A DNA stretch of 64,000 nt from Demequina iriomotensis (GCF_000971395.1 NZ_BBME01000009.1:558001-622000), one strand, 5' to 3'; positions 26,809 through 36,741 are shown, counted from the first letter of the stretch. Translations and numbers: made by a program. Notes: generated by a model not told the origin, from the letters alone.

Positions 26809-28428
26809 TCAGGAGACCCAGCCCCGGGGGTTCTCCGCCATCTCGGCGTTGCGGCGCTCGAGCTCGGCCTTGAGCCGCTCGGCGATCTCGGGGTGCTTCG
26901 CGCTCACGTCGTAGGACTCGCTCGGGTCCGCCTCGAGGTCGAAGAGCCACGGGCCCTTCGGCTGCGCGACGGTGAAGGTGAGGTCGCTGGTGCCGTAGAG
27001 GTACGGGTGCTTCGCGTAGTACTTGTACCGGCCGTCGCTCACCGCGATGAGCTTCTTGCCCGCGTAGTAGTAGTAATGCTCGCCCACCTGCTCGCTCGTG
27101 CCGGCGAGCAGCGGCGCCATCGAGGTACCGTCGAGCACGCGGTCGGTGGGCGCGTCGATGTCCAGCCAGTCGAGGAGGGTCGGCAGGATGTCCGTGCCCA
27201 TCGTCATGGTGTCGAGCGTGCGGCCGCCCTCGAGCCCGGCGGGCCAGTGGACCATGAACGGGACCAGCATGCCGCCCTCGTTGATCAGACCCTTGCGACC
27301 GCGGTGGTCGCCCGCGTCGCCCTGATACCAAGGACCGTTGTCGCTGGTGATCATGATGATCGTGTTGTCCAGCTGCCCGGTCGCCTCGAGCTCGTCGACG
27401 ATGCGGCCGATGCCGTCGTCGAGACCCTCGACGATGTCGCCGTAGAGGCCGGCGTCCGAGCGACCCTCGTTCTCCTCGGCGGCGAACAGCGGCTCGTGCG
27501 GGAAGTTGTGGGCGAAGTAGAGGAAGAACGGGTCGTCGCTGTCCGCGGCGTCGGCCACGAAGTCGACGGCCGCGTCGGTGTAGAGCGCGTCGAGCTCGGT
27601 CTGGTCGACGGTCTCGAGGAGGACCTCGTCGTCCTGGTAGATCTTGAAAGGCGTCATGTCGTTCGAGTAGCGCGAGCCGAGGAAGCTGTCGAAGCCGAAG
27701 TCGTTCGGCAGCGAGCCCTCGGTGTCGCCGATGTGCCACTTGCCGATCATCCCGGTCTGGTACCCGGAGGACTGCAGCACGTCGGGGATGGTGATCTCCG
27801 CCTGGGTCAGGCCGAACGAGCCGCTCATCCTGTTCATCACGCTGATCGGGCTGTCGGTGGGGAACAGGACGTCCGGGACCGCCGCGCGGGGCGCGAGGCG
27901 GCCCGTGAGCATCGCCGCGCGCGAGGGCGTGCACACGGCCGACGGCGAGTGGTAGTTCGTCAGCACCACGCCGTTCTCGGCCAGGCGGTCGATGTTCGGC
28001 GTCTTGATGGGCGTCTCTCCCATGAAGCCGAGGTCCCCGTAGCCGAGGTCGTCGTAGTAGACCAGCAGCACATTGGGCGCCTCGCCCGACGAGGTGGTGC
28101 CCGCGAGCGCGTCGAGGTACTCGTCCTTCGACGCCTCGTGCTCGGGAGAGTTGTCCGGGCTGGCGGTGAGCGACTTGACCGCGACGTAGCCGCTGCCGGC
28201 CACCACGGCGGCGCCGGGCAGCGCGAGCGTCAGGCCGGTCGCCTTGAGGATGCGCTTCGCGCGGCCCGGCTTGGGGGCCGTGCCGACGGCGGTCTCCTCG
28301 ACGGCGGTCTCCTCGACGGCGGTCTCCTCGTGCGCGGGAGCGTCGGCGGCATCCGCGCTCACGGGCGTCCCGTCCGTCTCGTGCTCCTCAGCTCCGGGCG
28401 TCCCTTCCGGGGGCAGCTGTGATGACAT
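26809..28428 (-). CDS. Membrane-anchored arylsulfatase, Cys-type
   Basis: 539 residues. Residues 1-55 are acidic and contain three EETAV repeats (15-bp DNA repeat); residues about 60-87 form one membrane helix, so the enzyme domain is outside. Alkaline-phosphatase-fold sulfatase: metal-binding YYDDLGYGDLGF (D126, D127), and C166 in the C-T-P-S-R signature (AVCTPSRAAMLTGR) is the residue converted to formylglycine; MIGKWHIG and ITSDNGPW complete the site. GAGGAGG precedes the ATG. Substrate (sulfated polysaccharide or aryl sulfate) is not deducible. Lacks a cleavable signal peptide. Confidence 0.93.
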   Translation of the reverse strand: MSSQLPPEGTPGAEEHETDGTPVSADAADAPAHEETAVEETAVEETAVGTAPKPGRAKRILKATGLTLALPGAAVVAGSGYVAVKSLTASPDNSPEHEASKDEYLDALAGTTSSGEAPNVLLVYYDDLGYGDLGFMGETPIKTPNIDRLAENGVVLTNYHSPSAVCTPSRAAMLTGRLAPRAAVPDVLFPTDSPISVMNRMSGSFGLTQAEITIPDVLQSSGYQTGMIGKWHIGDTEGSLPNDFGFDSFLGSRYSNDMTPFKIYQDDEVLLETVDQTELDALYTDAAVDFVADAADSDDPFFLYFAHNFPHEPLFAAEENEGRSDAGLYGDIVEGLDDGIGRIVDELEATGQLDNTIIMITSDNGPWYQGDAGDHRGRKGLINEGGMLVPFMVHWPAGLEGGRTLDTMTMGTDILPTLLDWLDIDAPTDRVLDGTSMAPLLAGTSEQVGEHYYYYAGKKLIAVSDGRYKYYAKHPYLYGTSDLTFTVAQPKGPWLFDLEADPSESYDVSAKHPEIAERLKAELERRNAEMAENPRGWVS

Positions 28429-28526
28429 CGTCGTCCTCCTCGCGTCGTTGCGGCGTGCATGCGCGCGCCGGATCGCCGGGGCTCGGCTTCTCCCGCGGGG
28501 GAGCCCGTCGCGCGTCGTGAGGCACG

Positions 28527-28558
28527 ATGCTAGCCCAATCTCCACCGAGTGGTGGACA
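28527..28558 (-). promoter_or_regulatory. Promoter and operator of the sulfatase gene
   Basis: On the minus strand TAGCAT (28532-28527) is a -10 box. The -35 region is covered by the inverted repeat TCTCCACC-GAGT-GGTGGACA (28539-28558), 7 of 8 positions symmetrical. A repressor binding there would block the promoter. The rest of the gap has only an 80-base leader. Confidence 0.55.
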
Positions 28559-28589
28559 TTGGGCGACTGGCGGCCGCCGGCCGCGGCGG

Positions 28590-29759
28590 TCAGGCGGGCT
28601 CGACCAGCAGTGCCGCGTGCCGGCCCTCGAGCCGGGTGAGCACCAGGGTCGCCCGCCGCGAGCCCTTGAGCTTGAGGCGCGGGCGCAGCTGCTCGGGGGT
28701 GAGGTCGACCCCGCGCTTCTTGATGTCGACCGTGCCGATGTCCCGGGCGCGCAGCTCCTTGGCCAGCGCCTTGACGTCGAGCGGCAGGCGCTCGAGCACG
28801 CGGTACGCGCGGGCGAACGGCGTGCTCACGGCGGCGTCGGAGGTGAGGTAGGCGATGCTCGGGTCGACCAGGTGCGCGCCCAGCTCCTCGGCGAGCACCC
28901 CGACCAGCCCCGCGCGGATGACGGCGCCGTCCGGCTCGAGGATCCACTCGCCCAGGGGCCCGGAGGAGGCGCGGTCCGTGGGGCCCGCGATCTCGTGAGC
29001 GTCCTCGCCGCGCACCACGAGAGCCGCATGGCCGGTGCCGTGCGCGGCGTCGCCGGCCCACAGCCCCACCTCGACCACGTCGCCGTCGACGCTGACCCAC
29101 TGCGCCTCCATGTCCGCGGGGATGGCCTCGTGCGGGAGCGACGGTCCCGCCTTGACGCCCAGCGCGCGGACGGTGCGGCGCAGGTCCAGCACCGCGTCGA
29201 GCCGAGGCGAGTAGTCGCCCGGGTCGTGCCGGCGGCCGCGTGCGTTACGGCGCGCGGGATCGGCGAACACCCCGTCCACGCGCACGTCGGAGAGCCCGTC
29301 GAGCGAGTCGCCGTGGATCACTCGCGCGAGCGGCCACGGTGCGAGGTTGTGCGCGGCGAGGATCGCGGTCGCCTCGTCCGCCTCGAACGCGACCACGCCG
29401 AGCCCGCGGCGCGCGATCGCCATCGCATCGGTCCCGAGGCCCGCGGTGAGGTCCGCGACCTTGCGGCAGTGCGCCTCCGCGAAGCGCGCGGCGTGCAGCC
29501 GCGCGACCGTCGCGCGCGACGCCTGCTCGAGCCCTGCCCGGTGGAAGACCATGGAGTCGACCGCGTCGCCCAGGCGCGCGCGAGCCTCGCCGCGGAGCTC
29601 CGCGAGGCTCATCGCGGCCGCCACGAGCGCGGGCGAGTGGCCGTCGCGACGCAGCCGGTCCGACACCGCCAGCGCGTCGCGAGGCGCCACCTCGCCGAGC
29701 GACGACGCGAGCGCGAGGCAGGCGTCGCTCACGGTGAGTCGCGCGGTGACGGGGTCCAT
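28590..29759 (-). CDS. SAM-dependent methyltransferase with THUMP-like domain
   Basis: 389 residues. A Rossmann methyltransferase core spans about residues 95-260: VADLTAGLGTDAMAIARRG is motif I, VDGVFADPARR is the catalytic DPA(R) motif. The C-terminal 80 residues (ELRARDIGTVDIKKRGVDLTPEQLRPRLKLKG) match the THUMP-like domain found fused to such enzymes in actinobacteria, pointing to an RNA substrate. An N-terminal helical region precedes. Substrate unknown. Common neighbour of groES in related genomes as far as I know. Confidence 0.87.
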   Translation of the reverse strand: MDPVTARLTVSDACLALASSLGEVAPRDALAVSDRLRRDGHSPALVAAAMSLAELRGEARARLGDAVDSMVFHRAGLEQASRATVARLHAARFAEAHCRKVADLTAGLGTDAMAIARRGLGVVAFEADEATAILAAHNLAPWPLARVIHGDSLDGLSDVRVDGVFADPARRNARGRRHDPGDYSPRLDAVLDLRRTVRALGVKAGPSLPHEAIPADMEAQWVSVDGDVVEVGLWAGDAAHGTGHAALVVRGEDAHEIAGPTDRASSGPLGEWILEPDGAVIRAGLVGVLAEELGAHLVDPSIAYLTSDAAVSTPFARAYRVLERLPLDVKALAKELRARDIGTVDIKKRGVDLTPEQLRPRLKLKGSRRATLVLTRLEGRHAALLVEPA

Positions 29760-29799
29760 CCCCGGATCATTTCACGCGCCGCGAACACGCTCGCGCGCA

Positions 29800-29826
29800 T
29801 TAGCACTCCCCTGGGGTGAGTGCTAG
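29800..29826 (+). promoter_or_regulatory. CIRCE element (HrcA operator) of groES
   Basis: TTAGCACTC, 9 bases, GAGTGCTAG: one mismatch from the CIRCE consensus TTAGCACTC-N9-GAGTGCTAA. TAGATT (29824-29829) can serve as -10 with TAGCAC as -35, so HrcA binding would cover the promoter. About 100 bases of leader follow. Confidence 0.92.
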
Positions 29827-29929
29827 ATTGAGGGTGCTCTCACGAGCGCGGATGCAGGATCGACCCCCGCGACGGCGGTCCTGAGGATCCGCACCACACA
29901 TACTTCGAGCACGGAAGGTGAGGTCCGCA

Positions 29930-30223
29930 GTGTCGGTCTCCATCAAGCCCCTGGAGGACAAGGTTGTTGTCAAGGCCGCTGCGGCCGAGACCACGACGGC
30001 GTCCGGCCTCGTGATCCCTGACACCGCCAAGGAGAAGCCCCAGGAGGGCGAGGTCGTGGCGGTCGGCCCGGGTCGCATCGACGACAACGGCAACCGTATC
30101 CCCGTCGACGTCAACGTCGGCGACAAGGTGATCTACAGCAAGTACGGCGGCACCGAGGTCAAGTACGCCGGCGAGGAGTACCTGATCCTCTCCGCGCGCG
30201 ACCTGCTCGCCATCGTCGGCTAA
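29930..30223 (+). CDS. groES: Co-chaperonin GroES
   Basis: Heptameric lid of the GroEL chaperonin. 97 residues. [45 protein letters not shown] includes the mobile loop (about residues 17-32); the C-terminus [14 protein letters not shown] is typical. GTG at 29930 is chosen for the AGGTGAGG Shine-Dalgarno 6 bases upstream and the conserved start. groEL does not follow: two terminators and whiB on the other strand come next, so groEL must be elsewhere. Confidence 0.96.
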   Translation: MSVSIKPLEDKVVVKAAAAETTTASGLVIPDTAKEKPQEGEVVAVGPGRIDDNGNRIPVDVNVGDKVIYSKYGGTEVKYAGEEYLILSARDLLAIVG

Positions 30224-30238
30224 GCACCGCACGCAGCG

Positions 30239-30270
30239 ACGGGCCCCGGGGCGTCAGCCCCGGGGCCCGT
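30239..30270 (+). terminator. groES terminator
   Basis: ACGGGCCCCGGGGC and GCCCCGGGGCCCGT form a perfect 14-bp stem with a GTCA loop, 15 bases after the groES stop. Confidence 0.85.
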
Positions 30271-30307
30271 TCGCGTCTCCGGGTGCGACCACGTCCGGGG
30301 GCCGCCC

Positions 30308-30336
30308 GCCGCATCGTCCCTCACGGACGATGCGGC
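30308..30336. terminator. Hairpin made of an inverted GCATCGTCC pair (groES/whiB)
   Basis: GCCGCATCGTCC and GGACGATGCGGC form a perfect 12-bp stem around CTCAC, 14 bases past the whiB stop. Between two convergent genes it can terminate in both directions. Built from the window's over-represented 9-mer. Confidence 0.8.
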
Positions 30337-30349
30337 GCCTCCCCGGCGT

Positions 30350-30640
30350 CTAGCTCGCCTGCTTGAGGCGACCGGCGAGGATGGCGTGGCGCTCGTCCTC
30401 GCTCAGCCCTCCCCAGACGCCGAAGGGCTCGCGTGCCTGAAGCGAACGCTCACGGCATGTGTCGAGCACGGGGCAGCCGGCGCAGTACTCCTTCGCGGCC
30501 TCGGCTCGGCGCCGACGCGCCGCGCCTCGTTCGCCCTCCGGGTGGAAGAACAAGTCCGGGTCCGCGTCCCGGCACGAACCCTCGTATTGCCACTCCCACT
30601 GATCCTGAGTGGGTGCGGGCAGTTTCGCCACGGCCTCCAT
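30350..30640 (-). CDS. WhiB-family iron-sulfur transcription factor
   Basis: 96 residues. Four cluster cysteines C23, C53, C56 and C62 (GSCRDADPDLFF, CAGCPVLDTC) and the GVWGGLSEDER turn typical of Wbl proteins are present; the Arg/Lys-rich C-terminus binds DNA. ATG at 30640 is preferred to the adjacent GTG because AGGGGG is better spaced. An inverted repeat GGGCGGC-N6-GCCGCCC (30677-30696) lies upstream. Which Wbl subclass (WhiB1-7) cannot be stated firmly. Divergent from guaB. Confidence 0.93.
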   Translation of the reverse strand: MEAVAKLPAPTQDQWEWQYEGSCRDADPDLFFHPEGERGAARRRRAEAAKEYCAGCPVLDTCRERSLQAREPFGVWGGLSEDERHAILAGRLKQAS

Positions 30641-30845
30641 CACGCCCCCTTAAGGGTTGTCGCCGGCCCTCCCCAAGGGCGGCGCCATTGCCGCCCAGAG
30701 CCGATCATGGTCGTCCTCTGCAAATGGCCGGCATGCTGCTTGTGGCTGCTGCCGACCAACCCCCTCACCGCCATTCATAACACCGTGATCAGACCTTGGG
30801 AAGTCCTGATTTGCCTGGTTCTGAGTCCTACCGGCGGAGGCCTAG

Positions 30846-32366
<1,521 letters not shown>

Positions 32367-32381
32367 CGCCTCGCGCGACGC

Positions 32382-33131
32382 GTGGACCTCGCCTGGCAGA
32401 CGCTCGCGATCCTCGCGGTCGTCGCGCTGGTCGCGGGGTTCCTCGACACGCTGGCGGGAGGGGGCGGGCTGCTGACGCTGCCCGCCCTGCTCCTCGCCGG
32501 CGTGCCGCCGCTGCAGGCGCTCGGCACCAACAAGCTGCAGGGGTCCTTCGGGACCGGGATGGCGACGTGGCAGGTGATCCGGCGGCGCCGCGTGCGGTGG
32601 GACGATGCGCGGTGGCCGATGCTGTGGGCCTTCCTCGGGTCCGCGGCGGGCTCCGTCGCGATCCAGTTCGCCTCCCCCGAGCCGCTGCGCGTGGTGATCC
32701 CCGTGGTGCTCGCCGTCATCGCGGCGTACTTCGCATTCGTGCCCAAGGCCCATGAGCCGCCGGCGCACGAGCGCCTCAGCGCCGCGCCGTACGAGGCGAC
32801 GGTGGTGCCCGCGATCGGGGCGTACGACGGTGCGTTCGGGCCCGGCACGGGCTCGCTGTTCGCGCTGGCGGGCGTGACGCTGCGCGCCTACGAGCTGCCG
32901 CGCTCCACGGCGGTCGCCAAGACGCTCAACTTCGCGACCAACGTCGCGTCGCTCCTGGTGTTCGCGTGCGCGGGTCAGCTGGTGTGGACGGTGGGCGCGG
33001 CGATGATCGGCGGCCAGCTCCTGGGTGCGTACGCCGCCTCGCATGTGCTGTTCCGCGTGAAGCCGGTGGTGCTGCGCGTGCTCATCGTGGTGATGAGCGT
33101 GGCGATGCTCGTGAGGTATCTGATCGGGTGA
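32382..33131 (+). CDS. TauE/SafE-family membrane transporter
   Basis: Probable anion or sulfite/organosulfonate exporter. 249 residues, seven to eight hydrophobic segments. The paired motifs GFLDTLAGGGGLLTLPALLLAGVPPLQALGTNKLQG and GAYDGAFGPGTGSLFALAGV ... TAVAKTLNFATNVASL show the internal duplication of the family. The GTG start lies 15 bases after guaB. Substrate unknown; the neighbouring sulfatase makes sulfur chemistry possible but is 4 kb away. Confidence 0.85.
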   Translation: MDLAWQTLAILAVVALVAGFLDTLAGGGGLLTLPALLLAGVPPLQALGTNKLQGSFGTGMATWQVIRRRRVRWDDARWPMLWAFLGSAAGSVAIQFASPEPLRVVIPVVLAVIAAYFAFVPKAHEPPAHERLSAAPYEATVVPAIGAYDGAFGPGTGSLFALAGVTLRAYELPRSTAVAKTLNFATNVASLLVFACAGQLVWTVGAAMIGGQLLGAYAASHVLFRVKPVVLRVLIVVMSVAMLVRYLIG

Positions 33132-33157
33132 GCGGTGTCCCGGCGCCCGCCCGGCGG

Positions 33158-33240
33158 CCGCAAGTCACGGATCCGGGGCCTCTCGATCCGTCCCGCAGCG
33201 GGGAATCGAGGTCGAGGGTCCGCAGATCCGTGACCTGCGG
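33158..33240. repeat. Intergenic palindromic repeat, copy D
   Basis: CCGCAAGTCACGGATC at the left faces GCAGATCCGTGACCTGCGG at the right, and inner CTCTCGAT faces ATCGAGG, so most of the 83 bases can fold. Between convergent tauE-like and gdhA genes. Shares the CACGGATCT core with copies A-C but differs in the outermost bases, so it is a second subtype. Confidence 0.7.
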
Positions 33241-33302
33241 GGCGGCGGCGGCGGCGCGGGGCGGCGGCGGCGCGGGGCGGGGCGGCGGCGGCGCGGGGCG
33301 GG
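33239..33302. repeat. GGCGGC/GCGGGGC low-complexity tract
   Basis: About 64 bases consisting only of G and C in GGCGGCGGCGGC and GCGGGGC units, tandemly repeated about three times, directly before the gdhA stop. Purine-rich on the plus strand and capable of G-quadruplex formation (several GGGG runs). Confidence 0.8.
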
Positions 33303-33317
33303 CCGCTCAGGCGGTGA

Positions 33318-34592
33318 TCACGGGTACAGCCCCCGGAGCCGGTGCGCCTCGGTCACCCGCTGCACCGCCAGCGCCGTGGCGGCCTCGCGGTAGGTGAGGG
33401 AGTGGGCGCCCGCGTAATCGACCACGTCGTGCCACGCCTTGGTCATGCGCTCCTCGAGGCGCTCGTTCACGTCGCGCTCGCTCCACTGGTACGCCTGGTT
33501 GGCCTGCACCCACTCGAAGTACGAGACCACCACGCCGCCGGCGTTCGCGAGGATGTCGGGCACCACCAGGACGTCGCGGTCGGTGAGGATCGCGTCAGCG
33601 TCCTTGGTGGTGGGGCCGTTCGCCCCCTCGACCACGATCGACGCCTGGACCCGGCCCGCGTTCTCCGCGGTCAGCACGCCCTCGACCGCCGCGGGGACCA
33701 CCATGTCGACGTCGAGCAGCAGCACCGAGGCCGGGTCGATCGCCTCCGTGCCCTCGAAGCCGGCCACCGACCCGGTCCTGTCCGCGTAGGCCGCGAGGCG
33801 GCCGATGTCGAGCCCGCGCGCGTCGTACACCGCGCCGTCGATGTCGCTCACCGCGAGCACCTTGACGCCCGCGGCCGACAGGAACCGCGCGGCGTCGCGG
33901 CCGACCTTGCCGAACCCCTGCACGCTCGCCGTGGTCCGCGCCGGGTCCATGCCGCGCGACGCGAGCGCCATGAGCGCGACATGCGCGACGCCCCGCGACG
34001 TCGCGGACGCGCGTCCGTACGAGCCTCCCAGGCTCACCGGCTTGCCCGTGACGACGCCGGGGACCGTGTGCCCCATCGCCGCGGAGTAGGTGTCCATGAT
34101 CCACGCCATCGTCCGCTCGTCCGTGCCGATGTCGGGCGCGGGGATGTCCTTGGTGGGGCCGATGATCGGCAGGATCTCCGACGTGTAGCGGCGCGTCACG
34201 CGCTCGAGCTCGGCCTGCGAGTGCGTGCGCGGGTCGATCGCGATACCGCCCTTCGCGCCGCCGTACGGCACGTCGACGAGGGCGCACTTCCAGGTCATCC
34301 ACATGGCGAGCGCCCTGACCTCGTCGAGGTCGACCGAGGGCGCGTACCGCAGGCCGCCCTTCGCGGGGCCGCGCGAGAAGTTGTGCTGCACGCGGTAGCC
34401 CGAGTAGACGGCGATCGAGCCGTCGTCGCGGCGCAGCGGGACGCTCACCATGAGCTCGCGTCGCGGGGTGGTGAGCATCTTCTTGATGCCGCCGTTGATG
34501 CCGAGGTGTGCCAGCGCGGAGTCGAGCTGGGAGAGCGCATCGTCGAGAGGTCCAGCCCCTGTGGGGGCGGCCTCCGTGGTGGACCACGTCAT
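33318..34592 (-). CDS. gdhA: Glutamate dehydrogenase (Glu/Leu/Phe/Val dehydrogenase family)
   Basis: Reversible oxidative deamination of glutamate. 424 residues, the hexameric short type. YSGYRVQHNFSRGPAKGGLRYAP and VPYGGAKGGIAIDPR contain the catalytic lysines; the Rossmann loop is SVQGFGKVGRDAARFL. GGAGGT is 5-6 bases upstream of the ATG. Cofactor preference is not certain. Followed by the GC-only tract and convergent with the TauE-like gene. Confidence 0.93.
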   Translation of the reverse strand: MTWSTTEAAPTGAGPLDDALSQLDSALAHLGINGGIKKMLTTPRRELMVSVPLRRDDGSIAVYSGYRVQHNFSRGPAKGGLRYAPSVDLDEVRALAMWMTWKCALVDVPYGGAKGGIAIDPRTHSQAELERVTRRYTSEILPIIGPTKDIPAPDIGTDERTMAWIMDTYSAAMGHTVPGVVTGKPVSLGGSYGRASATSRGVAHVALMALASRGMDPARTTASVQGFGKVGRDAARFLSAAGVKVLAVSDIDGAVYDARGLDIGRLAAYADRTGSVAGFEGTEAIDPASVLLLDVDMVVPAAVEGVLTAENAGRVQASIVVEGANGPTTKDADAILTDRDVLVVPDILANAGGVVVSYFEWVQANQAYQWSERDVNERLEERMTKAWHDVVDYAGAHSLTYREAATALAVQRVTEAHRLRGLYP

Positions 34593-34718
34593 TGTGACCT
34601 CCGTAGGTGTGTCCCCCGACGGTAAGCCTCGCGAGGGACGGGCGCCGGTGGCCCTAGGGGTGAATCCGTGCGTCCCGAGTGGCCATCGCGGCGATTGCGG
34701 TGCGCGGCGCGCGAGCTG

Positions 34719-35504
34719 TCAGAAGAGGGCGTCCTGCTCACCCGCACGGAAGGGCGCCGGCGTCGCGGGAGCGGACGATGCGGGGGGCGCCGCCGCGAGC
34801 GGCGCGACGGGCCACTCGGGGCGCGGGAGGTCGTCGGTGACGCCCTTCGACTTGAGGAACGCGGCGAAGCCGACGGCCCACTCGCGGTACGCGGAGATCT
34901 GAAGGTCGTGGAGCGAGTCGAGCGAGGTGTCCCGCATGGTCGGGTAGGCCGAGGCGAGCGCGTGGACGAGCTCGAGCGTCGCGAGGACGTCCGCATCGGC
35001 CGAGTGGAGGTCGTCCGCGTCGACGGTGACCGCGTACACGGCGCACAGGTCGATGAGCTTGCGCTTGCCCTTGCGGAAGCGGTCGAGCTTGCGGTCGAGC
35101 ACGTACGGGTCGACGATCGGCCGTACCTCGCGCGCCGTGAGCCGCGACGCGAGCGAGGCCCGGCCATGGCGGATGAGCTCGTTCTCGAGGAGCGTGAGGT
35201 CGAACTGCGCGTTGTAGGCGACCACCGGGTGGCCCGCGTTCAGGGCCTCGGCGAGAGCCGCTGCGATCTCCTCGAGCGCCTCGGCCGGTCGCGCGCCCTC
35301 GGCGCGCGCCCGCTCCGTCGAGATCCCGTGGACGGCGCTCGCGGCGGCGGGGATCTCGATGCCCGGGTCGATCAGCCACGTGCGCGTGGTGACCGCGGTC
35401 CCGCGGCGCGTGATGACGGCGGCGGTCACGATGCGGTCGCGTTCCGTGGACACGCCCGTGGTCTCGGTGTCGAAGCCCACCATGGTCTCGTCGATCCAGC
35501 TCAT
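34719..35504 (-). CDS. DnaQ-like 3'-5' exonuclease with C-terminal clamp-binding motif
   Basis: 261 residues. DEDDh exonuclease: D12 and E14 in VGFDTETTG (motif ExoI), VVAYNAQFDLTLLENEL (ExoII), and HSADADVLATLEL (ExoIII His). Annotated in relatives as DNA polymerase III epsilon-like. The C-terminal 40 residues are Pro/Ala-rich and end GEQDALF, matching the QxxLF beta-clamp-binding pattern. CAGGCT is 6 bases before the ATG, a near-consensus leaderless -10. Stand-alone editing or repair exonuclease; actinobacterial replication proofreading is mainly in the DnaE1 PHP domain. Confidence 0.88.
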   Translation of the reverse strand: MSWIDETMVGFDTETTGVSTERDRIVTAAVITRRGTAVTTRTWLIDPGIEIPAAASAVHGISTERARAEGARPAEALEEIAAALAEALNAGHPVVAYNAQFDLTLLENELIRHGRASLASRLTAREVRPIVDPYVLDRKLDRFRKGKRKLIDLCAVYAVTVDADDLHSADADVLATLELVHALASAYPTMRDTSLDSLHDLQISAYREWAVGFAAFLKSKGVTDDLPRPEWPVAPLAAAPPASSAPATPAPFRAGEQDALF

Positions 35505-35611
35505 GGTCCTAGCCTGGCACGCCGCTCCGACAGCGGGCGCACGGTTGTCCCCAGGCCCGTCCGTGCATCGTCCTGCGGCGCTGTCGCAGGTGAACGCTAG
35601 GCTGGTGACCC

Positions 35612-36736
35612 GTGAGCAACGAGATCGAGATCGGCCGCGGCAAGCGCGGGCGCCGCGCCTATTCCTTCGACGACATCGCCGTGGTGCCCTCGCGCCGCAC
35701 GCGCGACCCGAAGGTGGTGACGCTCGGCTGGCAGATCGACGCCTTCCAGTTCGAGATCCCCGTGATCGGCGCGCCGATGGACTCGGTCATGAGCCCGGCG
35801 ACGGCGATCGCTCTCGGCAACGCGGGCGGCCTCGGCGTGCTCGACCTCGAGGGCCTGTGGACGCGCTACGAGGACCCGACGGCGCAGCTCGAGGAGATCG
35901 CGAGCCTGGACGCCGAGGGCGCGACGGCGCGCATGCAGGAGATCTACGCGGAGCCCATCAAGGACGAGCTCATCACGGCGCGCCTGCAGGAGATCCGCGC
36001 GGCCGGCGTGGTCGTGGCGGGGGCGCTCAGCCCGCAGCGCACGCAGGAGCACTACGCGACGGTGCTCAAGGCGGGAGTCGACCTGTTCGTGATCCGCGGC
36101 ACCACGGTGTCCGCCGAGCACGTCTCCGACGGCGCCGAGCCGCTCAACCTCAAGAAGTTCATCTACGACCTCGACGTCCCCGTGATCGTCGGGGGCGCCT
36201 CGACCTACCAGGCCGCGCTGCACCTCATGCGCACGGGCGCTGCGGGCGTGCTCGTGGGCTTCGGCGGCGGCGCCGCGCAGACCACGCGCACCACGCTCGG
36301 GATCCACGCGCCCATGGCGACCGCGGTCTCCGATGTCGCGGCCGCGCGTCGCGACTACCTCGACGAGTCGGGCGGCCGCTACGTGCACGTCATCGCTGAC
36401 GGCGGGCTGGGGCGCTCGGGCGACCTGGTCAAGGCGTTCGCGTGCGGCGCCGACGCGATCATGCTGGGCGCCGCGCTCGCGCGCGCCGAGGAGGCGCCGG
36501 GCGCGGGCTACCACTGGGGGCCGGAGGCTCACCACCCCGAGCTGCCGCGCGGCGAGCGCGTCCACGTGGGCACCACGGGCCCGCTCGACGAGATCCTCTT
36601 CGGCCCCGGCACCCACGCCGACGGCACGTCGAACCTCATGGGCGCCCTGCGCCGCTCGATGGCCACGACGGGCTACTCGGACCTCAAGGAGTTCCAGCGC
36701 GTCGACATCGTCGTGAGCCCGTACCAGGCGCAGTAG
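35612..36736 (+). CDS. guaB3: GuaB3 family IMP dehydrogenase-related protein
   Basis: 374 residues, homologous to IMPDH/GMP reductase barrels but without CBS domains. AYSFDDIAVVPSRRTRDP is the GuaB3 start. Where IMPDH has GSICTT, the sequence reads GFGGGAAQTTRTT, so the catalytic cysteine is missing, as in the family. Typical of actinobacteria; biochemical role debated. TAGGCT is 8 bases before the GTG, so the mRNA is leaderless or nearly so. The next gene follows 5 bases after the stop. Confidence 0.93.
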   Translation: MSNEIEIGRGKRGRRAYSFDDIAVVPSRRTRDPKVVTLGWQIDAFQFEIPVIGAPMDSVMSPATAIALGNAGGLGVLDLEGLWTRYEDPTAQLEEIASLDAEGATARMQEIYAEPIKDELITARLQEIRAAGVVVAGALSPQRTQEHYATVLKAGVDLFVIRGTTVSAEHVSDGAEPLNLKKFIYDLDVPVIVGGASTYQAALHLMRTGAAGVLVGFGGGAAQTTRTTLGIHAPMATAVSDVAAARRDYLDESGGRYVHVIADGGLGRSGDLVKAFACGADAIMLGAALARAEEAPGAGYHWGPEAHHPELPRGERVHVGTTGPLDEILFGPGTHADGTSNLMGALRRSMATTGYSDLKEFQRVDIVVSPYQAQ

Positions 36737-36741
36737 GCACG

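Noticed and set aside
36034-36320. guaB3 as a decayed guaB copy (pseudogene)
   Set aside because: The open frame is complete, starts with its own promoter box and matches the known GuaB3 family which naturally lacks the cysteine.
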